In this document: positions 43,467 to 51,674 of the stretch, one piece after another | Layout of the letters: every line of letters begins with the position of its first letter | Numbering within the stretch: position 1 is the stretch's first letter | From: Methanocella sp. PtaU1.Bin125 | GTDB lineage: Archaea > Halobacteriota > Methanocellia > Methanocellales > Methanocellaceae | Assembly (NCBI GenBank): GCA_002067315.1 | Contig: MVRA01000061.1 | Coordinates: 1-55,432 of the forward strand | Direction of reading: 5' to 3' | DNA: 55,432 nucleotides | Position numbers and translations under genes: made by a program | Notes under the pieces: generated by a model | What the model was told of the DNA's origin: nothing | Seen by the model: the letters and a program-made list of their open reading frames with translations, nothing else | Databases searched by the model: none

Positions 43467-43582
43467 AGAGTACGTGGCAATGTCAGGTTAATCGTCTTTC
43501 CTTCCTCCTAAGACGGGAACAACGATAGTATCTAAAGAACAATAACGATAGCACCGCCTCATAAACAACTATCACGTACTCT
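43467..43582. ncRNA. Candidate structured small RNA
   Basis: A perfect 10-bp inverted repeat, AGAGTACGTG (43467-43476) and CACGTACTCT (43573-43582), encloses a 96-nt interior. Inside, CGTCTT (43493-43498) and AAGACG (43510-43515) form a second perfect hairpin with an 11-nt loop TCCTTCCTCCT. On the plus strand that loop holds CCTCCT, the exact complement of the Shine-Dalgarno sequence AGGAGG. The direct repeat aacgatag occurs twice further on. No protein frame spans it. The strand is unresolved: a TATA-like aatatgg near 43597 would suit a minus-strand transcript beginning at 43573-43582, followed by a small hairpin and T-rich run near 43430-43455. Confidence 0.4.
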
Positions 43583-43862
43583 GTGGCCCCATATTTTCAT
43601 TGTTTTATGAATGAGCAATTACTGCAGAGAAAGGTGTAATAAGCATTATCCCGATTTTTCTGTAAATTTTCACTCGACCCATCTATATCGGTACCATCGA
43701 TGGCGTTTTACAGCAAATTTGATACGGTGCCTTTAATGTTACCTTTATTTGTATTCATGCTACATCTGAATATGATCTATGATAAAAAATGCTAATAGTT
43801 ATGTCGCAGAGCTGATGAAAATCGGCATGCGTGACAAGAAATTTAATTTTATTGATAAGCGA

Positions 43863-43873
43863 AAATATTTATA
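43863..43873 (+). promoter_or_regulatory. TATA box for the micro-gene
   Basis: AAATATTTATA lies about 25 bp before the expected transcript start near 43892, which would give a leader of about 24 nt containing the SD at 43901-43906. Confidence 0.6.
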
Positions 43874-43915
43874 GGACCGTGCCTGATCGATACATGTTAA
43901 AGGAGGTTAATTGAC

Positions 43916-43960
43916 ATGTGTGCGACCTGCGCCAAGCATAACCCCAAGAAGCCCAAGTAA
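43916..43960 (+). CDS. Micro-gene for a 14-residue CxxC peptide
   Basis: A 14-codon gene, MCATCAKHNPKKPK. The signals are those of a real, well-translated gene: an AT-rich TATA box at 43863-43873, a textbook SD AAAGGAGGT (AGGAGG at 43901-43906) with 9 nt to the ATG, a TAA stop, and directly after it a hairpin with a T-run. The peptide has a C-x-x-C pair and a His that could bind a metal, then a basic tail. A small frame (MLKEVN, 43894-43914) overlaps the SD and stops 2 nt before the ATG, which could tune translation. It is too short for homology judgement. A regulatory leader is the alternative, but no gene follows within 100 bp. Confidence 0.6.
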   Translation: MCATCAKHNPKKPK

Positions 43961-43982
43961 CTAAGGATCAGTTACCTTTTTT
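43957..43982 (+). terminator. Hairpin-T-run terminator of the micro-gene
   Basis: GTAACT (43957-43962) pairs with AGTTAC (43970-43975) around a 7-nt loop and is followed by C and six T (43977-43982). The stem includes the TAA stop of the micro-gene, so transcription ends right behind it. Confidence 0.65.
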
Positions 43983-44088
43983 ATTCGCTCTTTTATCGCA
44001 TTGTTCCGGTTCATGTGCGATTTCGCTATACGTCAGCTTCGGCGAGAAGACAATAAAAAATGATAGCGTTTTTTGAAAAAGAGATGGA

Positions 44089-44316
44089 TCAGCTCTGCCG
44101 TCGCCACCACGTGTAGAAGATCGCGGCCACTCCGGCGATCGCCAGTAATCCGATAACGACGGCCCAGTACGGCGTCGTCGCAGCCTCGGTGGTTATAGCA
44201 GGCGTGGCTGTCGGGGGAGCCGTCGGCTGCACAGCCGTGGCAGCCTGGGTCTGCTCCGAAGCGGCCGTGGGCCTAGTCTGGGCAGTCGGTGCTGTCGTGA
44301 CCATCGAAGTGGCCAT
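44089..44316 (-). CDS. Stalk and membrane-anchor fragment, possibly truncated
   Basis: A 75-residue protein with a Thr/Ala/Pro/Gln-rich N-terminal half (about 1-47) that looks like a surface stalk, and one C-terminal transmembrane helix (YWAVVIGLLAIAGVAAIFYTW) ending WRRQS. This is the usual C-terminal anchor of archaeal surface proteins, but there is no signal peptide and no ectodomain. The frame runs only 16 codons further upstream to a stop, and I see no SD. It may be the 3' remnant of a larger surface gene, or a small single-pass protein. Confidence 0.45.
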   Translation of the reverse strand: MATSMVTTAPTAQTRPTAASEQTQAATAVQPTAPPTATPAITTEAATTPYWAVVIGLLAIAGVAAIFYTWWRRQS

Positions 44317-44502
44317 TGCGGTTGCAGCTGCCGGAGATGATGCCGGCTGCGGCGCCGCCGCGGGTTAATCGACCTGTGAAACGGATGGCCCATAAAAAGA
44401 CGTTACAATGAACATCACAATACGGAAGATGCGCCCGGGTGGTCTAAACGCTATCGGACTGCTGAATACACTTTTTAACGCATCAAATAAATGAGGTTCT
44501 CA

Positions 44503-45429
44503 TTAACGTCTTCTGGAGGGATGGCTTATCCATAATCCAACACTAATTGCTATCAAGGCTATGCCTATGCCAAATCCGGGAGATCTCGTCGGTTCTGGAA
44601 TAGCCGTCGTTGCCTTCAGGATCTCCTCTTGCTCGGCGAGGAGTGAGCCATCCCCTCGCTCAACCCGGGTGATCAGCTTATATGCCGTGTCAGGGATGCC
44701 GTTCTCGATCGACACGTTAAACTGTACCTCCGGGCCGGGCAAGAGCGCCACCACTAATGGCACAGTCGTTTGACTGCTCAGTATAGAACCATGAGCATCG
44801 ATGAGCGTCACTTTATTGACCGCCCCGTAAATATGGTGGTTCCCGGTGTTCTGGAACCAGGTCACTATACGTGCCGACTCCCCATCTGTATAGGTGGTAT
44901 ACTCGAGTCCGGTGATCACCCCCGTCTCGCTGACGTTCCCGCCCTTGATACTCAGGAAGACTGGAATCGTCGCGACGGGTTGTGCAGTCGATGTGCTCGA
45001 AGGTGACGCAGCATCGTAGGCCATGATAAGCGCGTATCGGCCTCCATCGCGGACATCTGCCGGCAACGCGATCTCGGCAGTTATCGTGGCTCTCCCACCT
45101 GGCATCAAAGTACAGCCATCTTTTTCAAGCGATATGAAAGGCCGGGCAGTGTACGGGCCTGTGTCTTCCTCGGGGGCGATGCCCATATATGTCCCATCGA
45201 AGGGCGACTGCCCGAACCCGGCCACTTTCAGGGTAAATGTTCCCCCGGGCTCCCCCTGTGAAACCGTTAGATTGATCGGTACGAAATACGTCCTGCCGGG
45301 CTCAACGTCGAGAGAAATTTGCTCATTCTCGAACCGGGCGGCCGAAGCCGGTGGTATACATATAGCCATGAGTACAACAGTGGTAAATAACGTAAAAAGA
45401 CAGGCGTGTAGTAGTGTTATCTTGATCAT
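44503..45429 (-). CDS. Secreted PGF-CTERM protein of the DUF916-like family (copy 1)
   Basis: A 308-residue surface protein. A signal peptide (1-30, ending PPASA) precedes a beta-sandwich region with the pattern ISLDVEPGRTYFVPINL, AGFGQSPFDGTYMGIAPEEDTGPYTARPFISL, and DGGRYALIMAYDA, which resembles DUF916/WxL-associated domains. A Thr/Pro linker leads to a C-terminal SPGFGIGIALIAISVGLW helix and HPSRRR: a PGF-CTERM sorting signal, which archaeosortase cleaves and links to a lipid anchor. The gene at 51675-52628 is a clear paralogue (same blocks, same ending TPGFG). The pair brackets the PKD/DUF3344 genes. Confidence 0.75.
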   Translation of the reverse strand: MIKITLLHACLFTLFTTVVLMAICIPPASAARFENEQISLDVEPGRTYFVPINLTVSQGEPGGTFTLKVAGFGQSPFDGTYMGIAPEEDTGPYTARPFISLEKDGCTLMPGGRATITAEIALPADVRDGGRYALIMAYDAASPSSTSTAQPVATIPVFLSIKGGNVSETGVITGLEYTTYTDGESARIVTWFQNTGNHHIYGAVNKVTLIDAHGSILSSQTTVPLVVALLPGPEVQFNVSIENGIPDTAYKLITRVERGDGSLLAEQEEILKATTAIPEPTRSPGFGIGIALIAISVGLWISHPSRRR

Positions 45430-45594
45430 GAGAGATTCATGCCTCTAAAATAATGAATAGTGTCATATGATTCCAACGTGTCAATCTTTTGGCCGAGCTG
45501 GATCGGCACTGCACTATGGCAAGGCGGGAGCGAAAAACTCTCATCGCCCCCACCCTGACTTCTATGTACATCTATTGCCCCAGCGGTCTTCCCC

Positions 45595-46512
45595 CTACTT
45601 CACATTAATGTAGTTATACCGTATCTGTGTACTCGTCATAAGCGCATTCGAGACCCGCAGCTTGACGGAATACTTGCCCTTCGCCGGGTACGTGAACGAA
45701 GGGTTCTCGAGCATGCTATCGTACGTCCCGTCGTTCTGGAAGTCCCATTCCCGGACATCGACGTTGCCGTAGCTTTGGTCCTTGAACTGGACCGTGAGCG
45801 GCCTGTTGCCGCTGGTCGGCGACCCGGAGAAATACGCGATCACAATGCCCATATGACCCACCCGGATATAGCCGACCCTGGTCTCGGTATCGCTGCCAGC
45901 CTCGTTGGTCGCCGTCAGCCGGATGCTATAGTAGCCGACCCCGGTAAAGGTGTACGCTGGGTTCTGAGCAGACGAAAACGTTGTCCAGTCGCCCGCACCT
46001 AACCTTTTGTACTCCCATTTCCACGAGGTCGGCGAGTTCTTCGACTTATCCGTGAAGAAGACGGTGAGAGGCGGATAGCCATGGGTCGGTGTGGCGGAGA
46101 ATTTCGCGACCGGCTTTAAAGCAGCATTGACATGGATATAGCAGGCTTTTGTCAGCGTATTACTTCCCGCGCCATTGGTCGCCGTCAGCCGGATACTGTA
46201 AGTGCCCGCCGACGTGAAGACATACGACGGGTTCCGGGCCGTCGAGAACCGGACCCAGCAGCCAGAGCCCTGCTTGTACTCCCACTTCCACGACGTCGGA
46301 TCATTAGCCGACTGGTCCGTGAACTGGACCGCCAGCGGCGCGATCCCCGACGTCGGGGCTCCGACGAAGGCCACAACCGGCACGGCCTGGGGGCTGATCT
46401 CGCCCGACACCGTTACAGAGTTCCCTGCCTCAACAGGGACCGCGGCCGAGGCCATCGTCACAATCACGAGCACCAAGAATACGATTCCCCGGCTCCACGC
46501 AGCAGACCTCAC
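45595..46512 (-). CDS. Secreted protein with three PKD domains
   Basis: A 305-residue secreted protein. A signal peptide (GIVFLVLVIVTMASAAVPVEAG) is followed by three PKD domains of about 85 residues, each with the pattern P-x-x-x-F-x-x-x-P-T-S-G-x-x-P-L-x-V-x-F-x-D-x-S and the W-x-W-E/D-F strand. PKD domains are protein- or sugar-binding modules on archaeal surfaces. I choose the GTG at 46512 because GGGAGG lies 6 nt upstream and the signal peptide then starts properly; the frame is open to 46584 without homology. It ends IRYNYINVK, like its neighbour at 46661, without a membrane anchor. Confidence 0.8.
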   Translation of the reverse strand: MRSAAWSRGIVFLVLVIVTMASAAVPVEAGNSVTVSGEISPQAVPVVAFVGAPTSGIAPLAVQFTDQSANDPTSWKWEYKQGSGCWVRFSTARNPSYVFTSAGTYSIRLTATNGAGSNTLTKACYIHVNAALKPVAKFSATPTHGYPPLTVFFTDKSKNSPTSWKWEYKRLGAGDWTTFSSAQNPAYTFTGVGYYSIRLTATNEAGSDTETRVGYIRVGHMGIVIAYFSGSPTSGNRPLTVQFKDQSYGNVDVREWDFQNDGTYDSMLENPSFTYPAKGKYSVKLRVSNALMTSTQIRYNYINVK

Positions 46513-46660
46513 GAGATCCCTCCCGCACAGGCGACGGTATACCGGAGTCCGCTGCTCCGCTCCTCGATGGTACAGGCCGGCCATGCACAGCCTTCAGCCA
46601 ATATCAAAGCGCTCATCATATTGCTCCGATGTAATTTTTCTTCCCGCTTCGAACCCTCCC

Positions 46661-47818
46661 CTACTTCACGTTGATGTAGCTGTACCGGATCATCGTGCTC
46701 ACGCTGTTGGCGTTCGAGACCCGCAGCTTGACCGAGTACTTGCCTTTAGCCGTGTACGTGTATGACGGGTTCTGGAGGGTGCTGTCGTAGATTCCGTCGT
46801 TGTTGAAGTCCCATTCCCAGACGTCGATGCCCCCCAGACTACCGTCCGTGAACTGGACCGTCAGCGGCTTGTTGCCGCTGGTCGGCGAGCCGGTGAAGTA
46901 CGCGATCACGATTCCGGTATGGCCGACGGTGATGTGGCCGGTTTTCGTCGTGGTGCTGCTACCGCCGGCGTTAGTCGCCGTCAGGCGGATACTGTAGACT
47001 CCCACTGAGGTGAACGTGTAGGACGGGTTCTTAGCCGTGGAGAACTGAGTCCAACTGCTGGTCCCCGATTTCTGATATTCCCACTTCCACGACGTCGGAT
47101 TGTTCGTCGACTGGTCCGTGAACTGGACCGCCAGCGGCGGCAGGCCGCTGGTCGGCGTGGCCGTGAACGCGGCGACCGGCTTCGGCGGAGTGCTGACCGT
47201 GATATAGTTCGTCTTTGTCAGGGTGTTGCTCCCCGCCGCGTTCGTCGCTGTCAGCCGGATGCTGTACGTGCCCGTCGCAGTGAAGGTATATGACGGGCTC
47301 TGGTCCGTCGAGAACTGCGTCCAGCTGCCCGAGCCCTTCTTGTATTCCCACTTCCACGAGGTAGGGCTGTTCGTCGACTGGTCCGTGAACTGGACCGTCA
47401 GCGGCGCGTAACCGGATGTCGGGGTCCCGGTAAACGCGGCGACCGGCTTCTGCAGTGCGGTTACGGTGATGTAGCCGGGCTTGACCTCATCGTCAGTCCC
47501 GCCCGGCCCGGTGACCGTGAGCTTCACGGTATAGGTGCCGGCAGCGGAGTAGGTCCATACCGGGTTCTGAAGCGTGCTGTCCGTGGCCCCGTTGTTGTCG
47601 AAGTCCCAGGCCCATGCGGTGATCGAGCCGGTCGACTGGTCCGTGAACGCTACAGAGAGCGGCGCCATGCCCGAGAGCGGGTTGCCGCTAAACTGGGCCA
47701 CCGGGGCCGGCACCGCGGATATCTCGCCCAGGAACGTCGCCATGTTCCCGGCTAAGGCCGGGGCGGCCAGCACGGCTAGCATGACCACGACCGCTACCGG
47801 GGCAATAAGCTTTCTCAT
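46661..47818 (-). CDS. Secreted protein with four PKD domains
   Basis: A 385-residue secreted protein. A signal peptide (1-23, ending APALA) leads into four PKD domains in tandem; GTPTSGYAPLTVQFTDQS and similar stretches recur, and the inner repeats are near identical (SPTSWKWEYKKGSGSWTQFST and NPTSWKWEYQKSGTSSWTQFS). It ends without an anchor (IRYSYINVK). The start overlaps the stop of the 1230-residue gene upstream by ATGA, so both are translated from one transcript, and the two proteins may work together on the cell surface. It is a close paralogue of the gene at 45595. Confidence 0.85.
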   Translation of the reverse strand: MRKLIAPVAVVVMLAVLAAPALAGNMATFLGEISAVPAPVAQFSGNPLSGMAPLSVAFTDQSTGSITAWAWDFDNNGATDSTLQNPVWTYSAAGTYTVKLTVTGPGGTDDEVKPGYITVTALQKPVAAFTGTPTSGYAPLTVQFTDQSTNSPTSWKWEYKKGSGSWTQFSTDQSPSYTFTATGTYSIRLTATNAAGSNTLTKTNYITVSTPPKPVAAFTATPTSGLPPLAVQFTDQSTNNPTSWKWEYQKSGTSSWTQFSTAKNPSYTFTSVGVYSIRLTATNAGGSSTTTKTGHITVGHTGIVIAYFTGSPTSGNKPLTVQFTDGSLGGIDVWEWDFNNDGIYDSTLQNPSYTYTAKGKYSVKLRVSNANSVSTMIRYSYINVK

Positions 47819-50800
47819 GAGATCGACCCCGTGAAGGTTACGGTGATGCTATAGTCACCGACAGCGTCCCCTGTCACGATCGGCTGTTTAAAGCTGGCCG
47901 TCGCGGAGAAGACCCCCATCGTTGTCCCTGACATGAACCCCGTATAGTCGGAAGTGAGTGCCTGGTAGCCGGATCCGTCCTTCCCGAGCTGGAACGGGTT
48001 CGCGAGCGGAGTGCTACCGCTCACCATGTACCCCTTGTTCGTCGTCTTCCCGTCCGAGGCCGAGACCGACCAGCTGCTGCCGTCACTCGCGACCACGTTC
48101 ACCGTGGTCGAGCCCGTGGCATCCTGGCCGGCGATCATGTTCGTGAGGGTCGCTGAACTACTGCCAAGGGTCACCTCGATTACCGGCAAGGCAGAGTATT
48201 CCACGACGAGGAACTGCTGGGCTGCAGCCAGGCACGGCGATGGACGGGCCGTTGCCCGGATACCGGCTTCATTGGTACCTGCAGTCAGGTAGTTTTTAAC
48301 TTCCCGGGTATCAACGGCAACCTGCGTTCCCTCTGTAGAACCATAGTCCCAGACATCCGAGGCAATGGTCTCGCCATTGAAGAGCAGGTCTCCCTCGTTG
48401 CTTTCACCCGAAGGCACAAAGGTGATCAGCGTTGCGCTTGCGACATCCGCGGGGACAATGGTTTGTCCGCTGAAGGGGATGTACGCCGTCGCCTCCTCCT
48501 CGGAGGTGGCATAGTCGCCCTCGCTTGCGCCGAGCAGGTCGAACTCTTCGTTCAGGAAGATCTGTTTACGGGTGGCCGTGGCATCTTCGTACACCACCGC
48601 CAGCGTGAAGCCGTAGGGCGAGATCTTGTCCAGGGATCCCTGCCGGGTGAAGACAGCCGTATTCACGCCGTTCTTCTGGAACTGTGTAGTAACGTCGTAA
48701 GTGAGGAGGCCGTACACGTGGTCATAGTATGCGCCGAAGTTGCTCACGTCGTGGTACCAGTCCCGGTATGGCAGATCTATTGCCGTATTGAAGTCGATCT
48801 GGATATCGTCCGGCGCCTCGTTCGAGTTGTCCCAGGTGTAGGGCACGTAGAGCCGGGCTTCCCGGACCGTGGCACCGGCAGGGATCGGGAGATCCGCTGC
48901 AGTCCAGGTCACGGTGAAGGTTGTCCAGCCTGAGCCGAAACTGCCTGAGCGGTACACGCTGTCACCGAAGGAGTAGACGAGCCCGCCATGGAGGTCGAAC
49001 GAGTCCCTCGTGGTGACATCGCTCTGTCCGGCCCAATAGCGCTTGCCCTTGTACCCGTTGTAGGTCACCGTCTTTGCCGCGCTTGTCTTGACGTTGTTCG
49101 CCTCGTCCGTCTCGATAACCGTATTGTCCGGGTCGAGCGTTGCCGTATAGGTTACTGAGCCTCCCGCAGTGTCCCGGATGGTGGTGTCGGTGATGGTGAT
49201 GGTTGTTACACCGTCTTTTGCCAGCGAGGGGACGGCCGCCCGTGCGCTAAAACCGTCACTCGATGTAAGAAGCACCTCAGTTGCCGCCGAGGTGCCCGGG
49301 CCGTTGTTCTTGATGGAGTTGATAACAATGCTGTTAGGCTCGCGGGCGAAGAGGACCGAGGGGGATTTGACGTTCACGATGCCCGAGATGGTCAGGTCGC
49401 AGGCAGTCGGCGGGGGTGCGATGTTCTTGAACGCTGAGGATGTCCCGGCATTAGAACCCACGAGAAGGTCATAGTTCCCGTCGTTATCAAGGTCAGCCGC
49501 GCAGGGTGCCGCATAGGTCCCGACGGAAACAACCATATCCCACGCGGGTTTCGCGCCCCATACCGGGCTGGAAGCCGAGCCCGTGTTCTCGTAGGCAAAC
49601 ACTTCCCCGCTGCCTGATTCGCCGATCAGCAGGTCAAAGTCGCCGTCCCAGTCAATGTCGGCAAATGCCGGTACCGAGTTCGCGCCTGCATCCGGTGTAT
49701 TCCACCCGGTCCTCGCCGTCCACGTGGGGCTGGTTGCCGACCCGGTGTTCTCGTAGGCTTTCGTAACACCCGCCGATTCGCCGACCATCAGGTCATAGTC
49801 CCCGTCGTTATCAAGATCGGCGAAAGCCGGTGCCGAATTCGATCCGGCGTCTGGGGCATTCCATCCAGGCCGGGCCGTCCATGCGGGGCTGGTTGCTGAG
49901 CCGGTGTTCTCATAGGCAATGCACGTTCCTCCCGGAACACCGACAAGGACATCGAAGTCCCCGTCGTTATCAAGATCGGCGAATGCCGGTGACGAGTATG
50001 TTCCGACGTCCGGTATATTCCATCCGGACCGGGCTGTCCACACAGGGCTGGATACTGACCCGGTGTTCTCGTAGGCTTTCGAAACACCCGCCGATTCGCC
50101 GACCATCAAATCATAGTCCCCGTCGTTATCAAGATCGGCGAGGGCAGCCCGTGAACGGACTCCGGCATCCGGTGCGCCCCATGCGGATTCAGCCCCCCAT
50201 ATTGAGGAGACAGTAATATAATCAGTCTTGGTTTCTGTGTCATCCCCGATGATGTTGTATGCGGTGAGGCTCACCGTGTAGGTGCCCGGGCGCACATACT
50301 CATGGCTCGGGTTCTGGTCTTCGCTGTTCTCTTCATCGCCGAATTCCCAGAACCACTGGTTGGGGAGATTGGTCGACAGGTCGGTGAACTGGACCGTGAG
50401 CGGGGGATCGCCGGAGGTCGGGTCCGCCGAGAACTCCGCGTCCGGCGGGTCGGTAATCTCGAGTTCCGTCCCCTTAACCGTGAGGAGCGCAAGCGGGATC
50501 TTGTAGAACGCCGCTGTCCCTGTTGCCGGGAAGTACCTGGCGTACCCGAGCGTCGTCGCGGCGCTGCCGGTGACCGAAGAGGTCACGTCCCACGAGTCGA
50601 CACCGGAGTAGGAGCCCTGTACGTCAGGAGTATTGTCAAGCGCGAAATTGGTAAATGTCCCCGTCACCGGGGGGGTGCCACCGGTCCAGATGAAGGTGTT
50701 GTCCTTTGTCGGGAACCCGTAGTACCCGTTGTTGCTCGCCATGTAGATCGAGGTCAGGGTGGCGGAGTCGACACTGTCGAACCCGGTCGTGGCAAAGGTC

Positions 50801-51507
50801 GTGCTGCCGACAGCAGCCACGTGATAGTTATCCTCCGGGTAGTAAGAGCAGACATCGTGGCCCTGGTTCACCCAGTACCGGATATAGTCGGAATCCCCGT
50901 CGTCGTAAGCGACAACCAGCGCGACCTCCTTGATCCGGCCGTCGAAGCTGGAGCCCCCGACAGCCGTTGCCACTGCATTGACCCGGACGGTCCCCGAGGT
51001 GAGCAGGCCCAGGTCCTTTACATCGTACCACATGAAGTAGTCGCTCGTGACCCGGTTGCAGTGGTCGTTGACGATTTTATACGGATCGTGCAACCCCCCG
51101 CCCTCTCCAGTGTTGTCGTTGCCTCCGTTCACTTTATAGACGAAGGGGACATCTAGGTCCTCGGTCCAGGTCTCTTCTATTACGGAGTCTGCGTCATTGT
51201 CCCACGTGATCGCGATCGACCCGTGGCGCTGGTCCTGCATGTGACCGTTATACGTAGATACATAGAGCCGGGCCCATGTGGCGCCACTTACCACCTCCGC
51301 GGGGAGGGCGAAGTCCTTGGTCACGCTCGTATCAAACGTGGGCGGGACCGCGTCATACCACAGTCCACCCGAGACGGTGCCGGTCTGCACCGTGGTGAGC
51401 GGCTGGCCTCCGATATAGGTGTCCGCGAGAGCTCCCGGAATATTACATAGGAGCAGTACGATTATTGCGGTGAAACTAATTAAGGATATTTTCGCGATTC
51501 TATCCAT
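47815..51507 (-). CDS. Giant surface protein: DUF3344, PKD, FG-GAP/VCBS, CARDB
   Basis: A 1230-residue secreted protein. Domains in order: signal peptide (1-29, ending GALA); a DUF3344 domain (30-345, opening TYIGGQPLTTVQTGTVSGG); one PKD domain (about 352-434); five FG-GAP/VCBS-like repeats (437-695), each with the calcium-type loop DLDNDGDYDLMVG; a CARDB domain (702-812); a second DUF3344-like domain (815-1105); and a C-terminal beta domain (about 1108-1230) ending TVTFTGSIS, shared with the 812-residue paralogue. There is no PGF-CTERM or membrane helix, so anchoring is through another partner. The fold repertoire is that of adhesins or S-layer-associated proteins. Confidence 0.85.
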   Translation of the reverse strand: MDRIAKISLISFTAIIVLLLCNIPGALADTYIGGQPLTTVQTGTVSGGLWYDAVPPTFDTSVTKDFALPAEVVSGATWARLYVSTYNGHMQDQRHGSIAITWDNDADSVIEETWTEDLDVPFVYKVNGGNDNTGEGGGLHDPYKIVNDHCNRVTSDYFMWYDVKDLGLLTSGTVRVNAVATAVGGSSFDGRIKEVALVVAYDDGDSDYIRYWVNQGHDVCSYYPEDNYHVAAVGSTTFATTGFDSVDSATLTSIYMASNNGYYGFPTKDNTFIWTGGTPPVTGTFTNFALDNTPDVQGSYSGVDSWDVTSSVTGSAATTLGYARYFPATGTAAFYKIPLALLTVKGTELEITDPPDAEFSADPTSGDPPLTVQFTDLSTNLPNQWFWEFGDEENSEDQNPSHEYVRPGTYTVSLTAYNIIGDDTETKTDYITVSSIWGAESAWGAPDAGVRSRAALADLDNDGDYDLMVGESAGVSKAYENTGSVSSPVWTARSGWNIPDVGTYSSPAFADLDNDGDFDVLVGVPGGTCIAYENTGSATSPAWTARPGWNAPDAGSNSAPAFADLDNDGDYDLMVGESAGVTKAYENTGSATSPTWTARTGWNTPDAGANSVPAFADIDWDGDFDLLIGESGSGEVFAYENTGSASSPVWGAKPAWDMVVSVGTYAAPCAADLDNDGNYDLLVGSNAGTSSAFKNIAPPPTACDLTISGIVNVKSPSVLFAREPNSIVINSIKNNGPGTSAATEVLLTSSDGFSARAAVPSLAKDGVTTITITDTTIRDTAGGSVTYTATLDPDNTVIETDEANNVKTSAAKTVTYNGYKGKRYWAGQSDVTTRDSFDLHGGLVYSFGDSVYRSGSFGSGWTTFTVTWTAADLPIPAGATVREARLYVPYTWDNSNEAPDDIQIDFNTAIDLPYRDWYHDVSNFGAYYDHVYGLLTYDVTTQFQKNGVNTAVFTRQGSLDKISPYGFTLAVVYEDATATRKQIFLNEEFDLLGASEGDYATSEEEATAYIPFSGQTIVPADVASATLITFVPSGESNEGDLLFNGETIASDVWDYGSTEGTQVAVDTREVKNYLTAGTNEAGIRATARPSPCLAAAQQFLVVEYSALPVIEVTLGSSSATLTNMIAGQDATGSTTVNVVASDGSSWSVSASDGKTTNKGYMVSGSTPLANPFQLGKDGSGYQALTSDYTGFMSGTTMGVFSATASFKQPIVTGDAVGDYSITVTFTGSIS
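49423..50199 (-). repeat. Five tandem FG-GAP/VCBS coding repeats
   Basis: Inside the 1230-residue gene, about 150-bp units repeat five times. The middle copies are almost the same in DNA (ccgtcgttatcaagatcggcga and similar strings recur), so the repeat number probably changes by unequal crossing-over or slipped replication. Confidence 0.85.
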
Positions 51508-51674
51508 AGGTTATCATCATCCATCAGTACAGGAATGAGGTTCACTTCCCGTTGGCCAATTCATGTCAAGGCGGTGCCGCTGCACTGGTGCCACGGCACT
51601 TAAAGGTCCCACAGCCCTGCGAAGGTAAGGGGGTGAAGAACCTTCACAGTGAGGCTTCCTACCCAACCCTGCAT

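Noticed and set aside
43467-43582. 5S rRNA or tRNA as identity of the structured element
   Set aside because: The 116-nt size and closing stem are suggestive of 5S rRNA, but none of the conserved 5S loops is present; no tRNA T-loop or anticodon arm is seen.
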